Shown here one piece after another: positions 1-8,165 of a stretch of DNA of 13,518 bases. The translations under genes were made by a program, and so were the position numbers. The DNA lies in assembly GCF_000611645.1 (NCBI RefSeq), contig NW_014013604.1, positions 1 to 13,518 of the forward strand, read 5' to 3'. This stretch comes from Monoraphidium neglectum. Taxonomy: Eukaryota > Chlorophyta > Chlorophyceae > Sphaeropleales > Selenastraceae. A model generated the notes under the pieces. It saw nothing but the letters and a program-made list of their open reading frames with translations. It was not told the DNA's origin and made no database searches. How positions within the stretch are numbered: position 1 is the stretch's first letter; each line of letters starts with the position of its first letter.

Positions 1-3000
1 GTCGGGTAGCTGGGCGGCTGCCGAGGCGGAGAGCTGCTGGGCTGCCAGCTGGCCTGACAGGCAGCGCACCACCGAGCAGAGGCAGTAGGCGACCTGCAAG
101 CACATCGAGTGCAACGACCCGCGCGCCGCCGGGCGTGCGCGTCGTCGGCATTCGGCGAAGTCAGCAGCAGCAGCAGCAGCAGCAGCGGGAGGGCTGCACG
201 GCTCCGCAATGAAGAGCAGCTTGGGGGCTCTGGTCCCCAGCACGCACCTGCGACGCCTCCCAAAAGTCCTCTCCAAACGGCGGCAGCCCCCTGAGGAACG
301 CCTGCGACTCCCGCAGCCACTCCGCGTAGCGCGCAGCGAGGGGCGGCTGCGACGCGATCGCGCCGGGAGGGGCGGCGTCGGCGACGGTGCGCAGCAGGTT
401 CGCCACCAGTTTGCGCGCCTGCAAACAGGGGGGGTTGGGTGCGGCACGCACGTGGGCGGACAGGAAGCGCGGGCCCTGGTCTGCGGGCATACACAGACGC
501 AGTGCAGACGCAGATTTCCTTGTCGCTAACCAATCGGCAGCTGACAGTTGGGCAGCTCAAGGTGGTCAGCCCAGAAGCCGCCGGTTGGCCCCGCGCCGCC
601 TCGCGCAGCGCACCTCCTCGGGCCGCCCCGCGCCGCGCGCGCGCTGCCTGCTGGTGCTGGGCCGCTGGTACTCCTCCATGAGCGCGGGCAGCTCCTGAGG
701 GCGGGGCGCGCGGCAGATTGCAGCGCCCCACATGTCGGTCAAACGCGGTCAACGCCCAGATCAGGGCCTCAACGCCATTGCGCAGGACACCCAGGTGAGC
801 AGCTGCCCACGCATGCAGGCATGGGGCTGTCCAGTGGATTTGAAAACGCGGCTCATATACATGATGCACACCAATGCGCGCAAGCGCGTGCGCGGCCAGC
901 CGCGACGGGCCGAGACGCAGCCAGCCCGACTGCATCCTGCCCCACAAGCCCCGCCCACCTGCGCGAGGGGGGGGTAGTGCTCCCTGCTGCAGTGGCTGAC
1001 GGCCATTAGGTACAGCTGCTGGTGCATCGGGGGCGCGCCCGCCGACAGCGCAGACAGCAGCGCGCGCACCAGGTCGCGCGCAGCGAGGCCCGGCGCCTGC
1101 AGGCGGGCCGGGGGTAGGGGCGAAGGCGTGGTGGTTTGAGGGCCGCACACGGGAGCGGCCCTGAGATATCGGCGGCGCTTCAAGAGGCGCTGCCCAGGCG
1201 GCGGCGCTTCAACCGGCGCTGCCCAGGCTACAGGGCACTGCTTGCCGCCTTATCCATGGGGACCTGAAACGATTCGCGGACGGCACGCGGCCGCCCAGCC
1301 CTCACCTTTCGAGCCGCCGCCGCAGCCGCCGCCGCCGGCCGCTGCACCGGCGGCCCCGCCAGCGCCGGCGGCACGACGCAGGGCAGTGCGAGGTGGGCGC
1401 GCCACGCCTCGAGGCCGCGCCCATCAATTGGATCCCCTGGGAGCGTCACGCGGCCCGCGGCGTCCCGGCTGCGACGAGGGCGCGCGCGATTTTGGCGACG
1501 CGTGCGAGTGTTTGACCGTTGGCCTCCCGCACTGTCCGGCGGAATCATCAGCCTCTTCCAGTGGCAGTGCGGTCATGCTTCGTCCAAAGTCGCCCTGGCT
1601 TGAAGAGTCAGCAGGCAGGCTGATCCTATATGATTCCCAGGCCCTCACGTGACGTGGCGCTGAAGCTTGGCCAGCGCCTGCGCGCACGCGACGCCCACGG
1701 ACGCCGGGCACATAGCCGCGGCCGCGCGCGCGAGGTCGACCGCGCAGCGCGCCCAGCGCAGGCAGCCGACGTCGTCGCTCGCCGACATCAGCCCCTGCGT
1801 GGGGGCGAGGGGAGGGATGCGGCCCCGCAGACCACGCGTGAGCGCCCGGCAGCCTGGGACGGACCGAGGACGACCCTGGAAGCAGCCCCCGGATATGTTC
1901 GATCTAATGTGATCCAACTGGTCTGTCGGCAAGCGCCCGACGTGGGCGTGGCGAATCACCACAGCCGTCACCCTCGCAGCTATGAGTTGCGCTCTACATC
2001 TCTTTCTGCAGCATCGCCTCCTACGGACCAGGGTATAGGGTCGCGCCGCCGCGCCTCACCCTGCCGCCGCACCCCCTGCCCCCGCCAACCTCTAGGGTGA
2101 CGCCTGGCGGCGCCGGCTTGGTGTCCCGCCACACATCACTCCAGTCCCCAAAGTCCCAGAAGCAGCGCCGCGCGACGTCGCCGCCCACCTGGGGGAGGTA
2201 AACGGGTATTGCGTGTGCCACTGCACGACTGCGAAACGGCCCCCGCCTGCCAGACAGCGGCGCGCCCAGGATCGGGGGCGTGAAGGCCGCGGGTCAAACG
2301 CTGTCAAGCAGCACGCGGATGTCCATCGCCCCACCCGGTCGCATGCGCGTGGCCGTCCAGCGACGAGTGCGCCCGGTTGCTGCCTGCAATAAAGCGGATG
2401 CGAAGCCGTCTGCCCGCACCTCTTCCAGGACATCCATGAGGTATGTGACCGGCTCGGGCTGCGCCTGCTGGGCTTCCAAGCCGCCTGCAGTTGGCCCGAC
2501 ACGCGCGGGAAGGGGCATGCGCGTGCGCTTTGCATGCTAATGGCAGGGCGGATGGCTGGGAGCGCAGCCACCCTCCGGACGGCCCACGCAGCAATTCATG
2601 CATGCAGGTCGTGGTTTCATGGCTCTGACGTCGCAAAGGGCGGCAAGCCGCAGCACTTTCGGCCCAGCCCTACCACATGGTCACAGCGCTACTCACCCAA
2701 AGCCCGGACAAACTCTATTGAGTCACTGGAAGCTGATGGCGCGTGCCGCGCGCCGAGCCTGCCCGCCGCCTTCAAGCCGCTGCCCACGCCCCCGCCGCCG
2801 CCGCCGCCAGGCGCCTCCCTCCCCGCTTCCGCCGCCGCCGCGGCTGCAGCGGCCGCAGCGGCCGCGCGCCGCTGCGCCAGGTGCTGATGCAGGGTCCGCA
2901 CCTGCCCCAGGCCCTCGAACGCGTCACGCCTGAGCGTGGCGTCGAACGAGCACAGCAGCACCAGCATCGCGCCCTCCACAGCCTCCAAGTCGAGCTCCGC

Positions 3001-6000
3001 CGCGGCCGCGGCGCCGGCAGCGCCCGCCGGGCCGCCCGCCGCAAGGGCATACGCAGCGTCGGCCGCGTCGCCGCCCGCGGCGGCCTCGCAGAGGCTGGCC
3101 CCTCGGCGCTCGTCCAGCAGCAGGCCCAGCCACAGCTGCATCAAATTTCGCAGCAGCAGCATGCACTCGCGCGTCGGCTGCGGGCCGGGAAAGGGGGAGG
3201 GGCAGCGAGGAGGTTGCGCGTCGTAAGCGTTTGGTGACATCAGCGCTGCCCGCACCTCACATGGCGTCGACACAGCAGGATCCTTTCTCTCATGCCAGCA
3301 GAAGCGGAAATCGGCCGCCCACAGATAAGGCCTGATTAGAATGGGCGCCCAATGACAGGCGGCCGGCAGCATCCGTGTGCCCGCGCCTCCAGCCGCGGGC
3401 TCGCGGACCGAATTCAAATGCCCTGCCAGCCTGCTTCCCACCTGCACGCCCTCATCAGGGATCGACATGAGAAAGCGCGCGACGCTCGCCAGCACGCCGC
3501 CGCGCAGCGCGGGCGCAGAGCGCATCACCGCCTGCAGCGCGTCCAGCGCGCACACCCGCAGCTGCCCTTCTGCGTGGGCGGTGTACCTGTTTGATGAAAA
3601 AAGGGCGGAGCAGAAGCATGGGTTGACAAGAGTGCCGTTCAGCCAATTGTGATGACAAGACAGACAACATTAATCCAAAGCGCTGCTGCCGCGTCACTCA
3701 GACTGTGAAGCTAAGCTAAGCACGCGGGACGGGCCCTGCCACTGCCTTGAACTCCGCGCGACAAGGCCCACGCTCACCCCGGCAGAAGCTCCAGCGGCCG
3801 CCCCGGCCACCCCTCCGGCCGCAGCAGCGGTAGCAGCCGCAGCAGCCAGCCCAGCAGCACCGCCTGCGGCGCCTTGTCCTTTGCCACGGCCTCGCCGGAC
3901 CAGGTGGTCGCAGAGCCGAACGTGCGGTGGCACTGGGCCAGCAGGGCGCCGAGCGCTGACTGGACGCGTGGCAGCAGGTGGGCCACGCCCTGCAGGTCCA
4001 GGGGGTGGCGCCCGCTGCGCACCAGCTGCAGCGCCACGTGGGGCAAGACCTGGACACGGCGCCGGGGCGCGGTGGCGCATGATCAGAAACAGCAGAGGAG
4101 TGTCGTAACCTTCCAAACATCCCACCATCAACCACACAGTCAACCAATTTGTTCATCACACACACATATACACACGCACACGCGCACACAGACATACACA
4201 TGCACACACACAATCACACACTTGCGCTCACTCACGCATAAGCACATGCACATACATACACGCAACCTGCAGCCTCGAAGCAGCCAAGAACTAGCAGGTG
4301 CAAGCAAACAGCGCCTCCCACGTGGCCCCCTCGCACCTGCACCATCCTCCGCCCCGGCTGCTGCTGGGGCTGCAGCACCACCGCGCCGCCGCTTTGCCGC
4401 AGCCGCGCCACGCCGCCCCCAGGGCCACCCCCCGCCGCGCCCGCCTGCTCCGCGCCCGGCACGCCCGCGGCTTGCAGCACCTCGGCCGCCACGGCAGCCG
4501 GTACGGACGCCAGCATGATCTGGAGCGCGCGCAGCGCCGTCGTTTGGGTCTCAGGCGTGTCCGCTTGCTGCGATCAAGGCGCGAAGGGGCGGTGTTGGCG
4601 GTTCAAACAGGAGGCTCGCAGGCCACCCCGCAGCACGCACGCCTCGCCGCGTCGCTGCGTGGACGAGCAGACAGTCGGCATGCGGCGTCGCCGCGGCGTC
4701 AAGGCAAAGCAGGTCCCCGAAGCCTCGCATGCGCCGCGCAGGAGCGGGGCAGGGCCCATCCAGGGTTTTCTGCACCACCTGCAGCATGTCAAGGATGACG
4801 GCCCCGAGGGCGAACTCCGGGTTGAGGTCCGCAAGCTCAATCACAAATTCAAGCTGCTCCTGCGCCAGCACCAGCCCGCCCTTCCGCGCCGTCGCGAGCG
4901 CGGGCCGCACGACGCGATCCAGCCACGCGGCGTGCTGCTGCGTCGGCGCAGCGGGGCCGGCGGCGCGGACGAGGTACGAGATCACGAGCTGGCCGAGGCA
5001 TCTGAAGCAGAGAGACCTGCGGGATGCAGACAAATTTGAGCTGAGCAGAGGAGATTGCTTGGATCATATGGGGCGCGCGACAAGTAATTGCGCTCGGCAA
5101 TTTGCGAGGCGGGCCGGGGCGCTGCAGGCGCGTGTGCTGAGCGGATCGCGTGTGGATTGCGAGGGTTTGACCAGCACCTGTACTCTTTGACTTTCATTTG
5201 CTTGACCAGGAAGTCGGCCATGATGTCCATCTGCTTGGCATACTGCTCCTGCTCCACCAGGCACACCAGCAGCGTCACCAGAGGGTAACCCACCTGTTGT
5301 CGCAGGGGCGAGGGTGGGAAGGGCAAAGACAGGGCGGCTGTGTCCTTCGCGCAAGCACAGCTGAAGAAACCAGCACGCCGGATGCCGGCACACCCAGCGT
5401 TTAGGGCCGCCAAGAGAGAGGGGCCGCGGGGGGTTGCGAGGTTGTGGAATTGGCGGGGCTCACGCTGATGTGCTTGTTGTGCTTGTTGACCCACTGTCCG
5501 ATGTCGTTCTTCAGGCGCAGGACCTGCAATGCCGCGCAAAGGGTGCAGGGCGTCGCGGCGTCCAGGACTGCGGCATGCATGTCGCAGCAACATCCCAGCG
5601 CTAAGCCACCCTGGCGCCCCACAAAACGTGGCCGCTTGCCATGAGCCCAAAGAGGGTGAGAGTCCGCGCACCAACGCGCGCCGTTTGCCTCCCTTGGTTC
5701 GCATCAGATGCCCACCTGGCCATGCCACTCCCTCAGCAGCGCAGGGCTGAGCTTTGCGGCGTTGGCGCCCGGCAGGTTTGACCGCACCAGCGGCCGCAGC
5801 ACGTCTGTGAGCACCTCGCACAGCGCGTGGTGCACCTGGCGGGGCGATGGCATGGCACACCGCCAACGTTATGGCAGGCGCGGCTTGAGGTGCGTCGAGT
5901 GCGCAGTGTCGCAGCAGCCCGTCGACGGCAGCGCCGTGCGCCCCTTCCCTTGTGCGGCGTGGCAGCACTGAGCAAGGTGCAGACCCCATTTTCCGTACCT

Positions 6001-6323
6001 GGCTCTTCTTGAACGCAGCCGTGTGGTTGAGGGGGTGCACCTGCTTCAGAAAGTCGACGGACGCCGCCAGCTGCGCGTCGCTGTCAAAACCAAGCACCAC
6101 GCCCCGCATGCCGTTGCACAGCTTCAGCAGCTGCGTTCGAAGCGCCGCCGTGCCGAGCGGCCCGCCAGAGGGGCTGCTAGGAGAGCCGCCGCTGCCGCCG
6201 GGCCCGCCGCCGCCGCCGCCGTCCTTGCGCGGGTTGATGTGCTCGTCCAGCTTGCGCAAGAACTTCGAGGGGATGGACACGAGGTGAGTTGACTGGTCAA
6301 ACGAGGAACCTGACAGGATCGGC

Positions 6324-6363
<40 letters not shown>

Positions 6364-7880
6364 GGGCAACAATGCAGGGGACTTTGCACCAGTGCCCGGC
6401 TGCCTAGGCCCAAGCGGACAGCGCACGGCACACCTGCTGCGTGATGTCCGGCAGCCGTATGCGCGACATCGCCGCCACCAGCCGCACGCTGTTGACCACC
6501 AGTTGGGTACGCAGGCCGGTCAGCTCCTGATGCGGCACGTACTCCTCCGACTTGACCAGCCAGCGGAACGCCAGCCTGGGGGAAGGGGGGGAGCAAGGGA
6601 CATCCGCGGCCGGTTTGCTGACGCAGCTTCTTGACGGGCACGCAATATGCAGCCGCCTGACGTGCAGCCGCTGGCCTGCAACCTGGTGGCGACTTCCGTG
6701 TACGCGTCTGCCGTCCCCGCGGCCGCTACCGCTACCGCCTGCTGACATGTTGCATTTCAGATTGGCGCCGCGCCGGGCGCTCGCTCACTGCTGCATGTTG
6801 TCGAAGAACAAGCAGAAGAGGCGGTCAGAGAAGAACTCGGGCCTGAACTCCTCCAGCACCACGTGGGAGGCCTCCAGGAAGATTATCTCCATTGCCGCCT
6901 GGCATCGAGGTGAGAGGGGAAGGCCGAGAAATGCTGGACCTGCCCTGCCCCTGCTTAACCCGATGCCGCCGCTGACCTTGATGCCGCCATAGCTCAATCT
7001 GCTGTTGCCACCAATCGCCCACCCGCAGCTGCAGCACTAGCTGTATTTGATCGCACCCAAAATGCGCAGCCCGTGCCGCGTCCCAGTACCGCGTGCTGCA
7101 ACGCCCGCTCACCCGCTTGCAGATGCCCTGCACGTTCAGCACGCCGCTGCCGCCGCCGCCCGCGCCGCCGCCGCCGCCGCTGTACGCTTTCTTGATCTCG
7201 TCGGTGATCTGCTGCCGCCACCCCATGAGGTGCTGCACCAGCAGGCCGGTGTGGTGCTGCACCAGCAGGCGGATGCCCTGCACATGTGAAGGTGGTGGCG
7301 CATTGCTGCAAGCTCACACATTGGTGAGCACAAACATCGATGTGGAGGCACCTGCACTGCTGCTGGCGTGGTATTTTGTCTTTGCTGGAAACACACTAGC
7401 AGGTGATTGAGTTCTAGCTGGTCGCTGTTGCGTGCATATCGCATCGCTAGCCTATCAACGTAGGACACCGCACCTGCAGAGCGCGTTCATAGCGCCAGTC
7501 CGACGACAGGCGCGAAATAAAGTTCTCCTGCCAAGTGCACATGGTGGGGTGCAGCGGCGCGTGTGCATGGGCGCTGCTGTGGCTCCCCGCCTGTCCAGCT
7601 GGCACCCCAACACGGGGGCGAGGCCAACGTAGTTGTCCTAGTGATGACGCAGGCTCTAATTGGACCCTCCTGGTGGCGGCAGGACCAACATAGGATGCTC
7701 GGCAGGGCCCCTTGCCCCTGCTATCAACAGCACAGCGGCGCGCGGTTGGGTCAGCGGGCATCCACGTTGAGAGTCCCGACCGCTCACTTGCGGGCTCGCG
7801 ACGTCCACCAGATCGGAGGCCAGCCTCCAGTACTGCCTGAGCAGCAGGTCAAGGGCTGGTAGCAGCGGCTGCACCCCCAT
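1..7880 (-). CDS. FRY: Furry-like cell morphogenesis protein (MOR2/PAG1/Tao3 family), 22 exons, 3' partial
   Basis: Large ARM/HEAT-type scaffold. Animal Furry, yeast Tao3/Pag1 and fission yeast Mor2 bind and activate NDR-type kinases in cell polarity and shape control; plants have a homologous ARM-repeat protein. Joining 22 exons gives an uninterrupted 1154-codon frame; all 21 introns are GT-AG and all phases match. I recognised the family by recall of plant and animal homologues, in collinear blocks: MRGVVLGFDSDAQLAAS (exon 6), WVNKHNKHIS then VGYPLVTLLVCLVEQ (exons 8-9), EFALGAVILDMLQ (exon 10), LLAQCHRTFGSA (exon 12), FLMSIPDEGVQ (exon 13), YLMDVLEE then CFWDFGDW (exons 15-16). Start: ATG 7880-7878, because an in-frame TGA lies at 7907-7905 with no ATG between and conserved helices begin at once. 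Family members are about 2000-3000 residues, so the C-terminal half lies beyond base 1. Inserts of Gly, Ala and Ser (exons 3, 6, 14, 18) are lineage-specific low complexity. Confidence 0.92.
162..186 (+). repeat. (CAG)8 trinucleotide run in Furry-like intron 21
   Basis: Eight perfect CAG units lie on the plus strand (CTG on the gene's sense strand) inside the 154-bp intron between exons 21 and 22. It is the second trinucleotide run of the same motif in this gene's introns, in the opposite orientation to the (CAG)12 run. Confidence 0.93.
1170..1227. repeat. 29-bp tandem duplication in Furry-like intron 18
   Basis: Two adjacent 29-base copies (1170-1198 and 1199-1227) differ at only two neighbouring positions (AAGAGG versus AACCGG in the centre). 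They sit in the 209-bp intron between exons 18 and 19, about 80 bases from the donor. This is probably a replication-slippage duplication. Confidence 0.9.
2783..2872 (-). repeat. Ala/Gly low-complexity insert in Furry-like exon 14
   Basis: About 30 residues (roughly 778-807) consist of an uninterrupted alanine run, a short charged linker (EAGREAPG) and a glycine run, encoded by GCN and GGC repeats. Homologues have no such insert between the conserved helix (LGQVRTLHQHLAQRR) and the EEH/DVLEE region. It is in frame, without stops, and appears to be an expanded loop. Length polymorphism would be expected. Confidence 0.8.
4157..4264. repeat. CA/TG-rich tract in Furry-like intron 11
   Basis: About 105 bases of imperfect CA units lie on the plus strand, hence TG on the sense strand of this minus-strand gene. 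The tract starts about 70 bases after the exon 11 donor in a 287-bp intron. No coding frame of the family continues through it. Confidence 0.9.
4337..7880 (-). other. Furry-like gene, exons 1-11 (N-terminal region, residues 1-536)
   Basis: Exon coordinates in transcript order are 7880-7788, 7527-7474, 7277-7113, 6898-6789, 6575-6434, 6292-5999, 5835-5716, 5523-5464, 5293-5178, 5001-4779 and 4567-4337. They encode the Pfam MOR2-PAG1_N type region. Recognisable blocks are GIRLLVQHHTGLLVQHLMGW (residue 50 on), AMEIIFLEASHVVLEEF (106 on) and LAFRWLVKSEEYVPHQ (142 on), followed by the FLRKLDEHINPRK stretch in exon 6. Exon 6 has two possible acceptors in the same phase: CAG at 6295-6293 (used here; better pyrimidine tract) or AAG at 6265-6263, which would remove ten residues. 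Exon 3 holds a Gly-rich insert and exon 6 a Gly/Ser/Pro insert, both in places where homologues have loops. Exon 1 could in principle be an internal exon with acceptor CAG at 7887-7885, but I see no coding upstream. Confidence 0.9.
6325..6362 (-). repeat. (CAG)12 trinucleotide run in Furry-like intron 5
   Basis: Twelve perfect repeats plus two bases read CAG on the gene's sense strand, inside a 141-bp intron, about 30 bases before the chosen acceptor at 6295-6293. Each CAG is a potential decoy acceptor. In the main frame the run reads AGC (serine), so splicing at any of its CAGs would leave one extra base and shift the frame. This argues that it is intronic rather than a polyglutamine exon. 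Confidence 0.9.
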
Positions 7881-7904
7881 GATCCTGGTGAGTGAGGCCG
7901 CAGA

Positions 7905-7940
7905 TCAGGCCGCTCCACCAGGCTCCTCCCGCGTGATCAT
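7905..7940 (-). promoter_or_regulatory. 11-codon upstream ORF before the Furry-like start
   Basis: A minus-strand ATG at 7940-7938 opens a frame of eleven codons (MITREEPGGAA) that ends at the TGA at 7907-7905, 24 bases before the main ATG and in the same frame. It is a possible translational brake if the leader starts upstream of 7940. It also shows that the main ORF cannot simply be extended to this earlier ATG. No transcript evidence is available. Confidence 0.35.
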
Positions 7941-8060
7941 TCCGCAACGATATACACCTCCTCCTCGGCGACAGGGATTACCGCACCCCGAAACGAAAGC
8001 TGTCCCAACTTCAAAGCTGCGTAGTACCAAGTACAGGACAGCTCGCGATTGTCAGTGTAT

Positions 8061-8066
8061 ATGTAA
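8061..8066 (+). promoter_or_regulatory. Start-stop upstream AUG (ATGTAA) in the IFT172 leader region, overlapping a TATA-like element
   Basis: This is the only plus-strand ATG between 7882 and the IFT172 start at 8166, and it is followed directly by TAA. If it is transcribed, ribosomes would initiate and terminate at once, a minimal uORF type known to stall initiation in other eukaryotes. The ATG overlaps the GTATAT hexamer at 8057-8062, so the two readings compete: if that hexamer is the TATA element, the ATG lies upstream of the transcript. Confidence 0.35.
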
Positions 8067-8165
8067 GATCTCTGGTATCGGCCACGCGTATTTTTTGCAC
8101 TGGTTAGGTCCCAGATCACAAGGGGGTCCGCTCGCGCTCTGTCCGCCCGCGGGTGCCCCGCCGGG

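Larger units (their letters stand above)
1..4049 (-). other. Furry-like gene, exons 12-22 (residues 537-1154, open at the window edge)
   Basis: Exon coordinates in transcript order are 4049-3778, 3586-3442, 3177-2697, 2484-2420, 2188-2090, 1794-1649, 1468-1306, 1096-959, 694-614, 418-248 and 93-1. Conserved anchors are GEAVAKDKAPQAVLLGWLLR and SVARFLMSIPDEGVQ (exons 12-13), ECMLLLRNLMQLWLGLLLD (exon 14), DVLEE joined to VGGDVARRCFWDFGDW (exons 15-16), CLRWARCAVDLARAAAAMCP (exon 17), the AARDLVRALLSALSAG block (exon 19) and KLVANLLRTVADA (exon 21). Exon 16 has a weak donor (GTTGGC after 2090) and a stronger in-frame donor GTGAGG (exon end 2060, ten more residues); homologue spacing favours 2090. 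Exon 22 starts VAYCLCSVVRCL and runs off the window, so its donor is not visible. Exon 20 (27 codons) is the least conserved and least certain. Confidence 0.86.
7881..8165. promoter_or_regulatory. Shared 5' spacer, candidate bidirectional promoter
   Basis: The two predicted start codons face away from each other across 285 bp. The spacer is visibly AT-richer than the coding and intron sequence on both sides. It carries a GTATAT-like hexamer on the minus strand at 7955-7950 (about 70 bases before the Furry ATG) and on the plus strand at 8057-8062 (about 105 bases before the IFT172 ATG). Both could act as TATA-like elements, though positions relative to transcription starts are unknown. I looked for the GCTC-AAGGC style tub box seen at some Chlamydomonas flagellar genes and did not see one. 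Leaders of both genes must lie inside this spacer unless extra upstream exons exist. Promoter function is inferred from position only. Confidence 0.6.

Noticed and set aside
162..186. Poly-Ser, poly-Gln or poly-Cys coding run
   Set aside because: It lies in an intron bounded by good GT-AG sites, and the protein is continuous without it.
2689..3555. 288-codon minus-strand frame as an independent gene
   Set aside because: It spans Furry exons 13 and 14 plus the 264-bp intron between them, which happens to stay open. The intron part matches nothing, and GT-AG sites sit exactly where homology breaks.
4157..4264. CA-rich tract as a telomere-like or CRISPR-like array
   Set aside because: It is a degenerate dinucleotide microsatellite. 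There are no TTTAGGG-type units, no regular spacers, and it lies in an intron.
4982..6280. Long single open frame (432 codons) on the minus strand read as one gene
   Set aside because: It runs through four introns. Only its first part (exon 6) is in the true frame, and conserved blocks such as WVNKHNKHIS and VGYPLVTLL join only after splicing.
7937..8119. 60-codon minus-strand frame in the spacer as a small gene or extra Furry exon
   Set aside because: It has no conserved features, its composition is unlike the neighbouring coding exons, and it is not needed to complete the Furry N-terminus.
7881..8165. Tub-box flagellar promoter element
   Set aside because: I searched by eye on both strands for a GCTC-AAGGC core and found no match.
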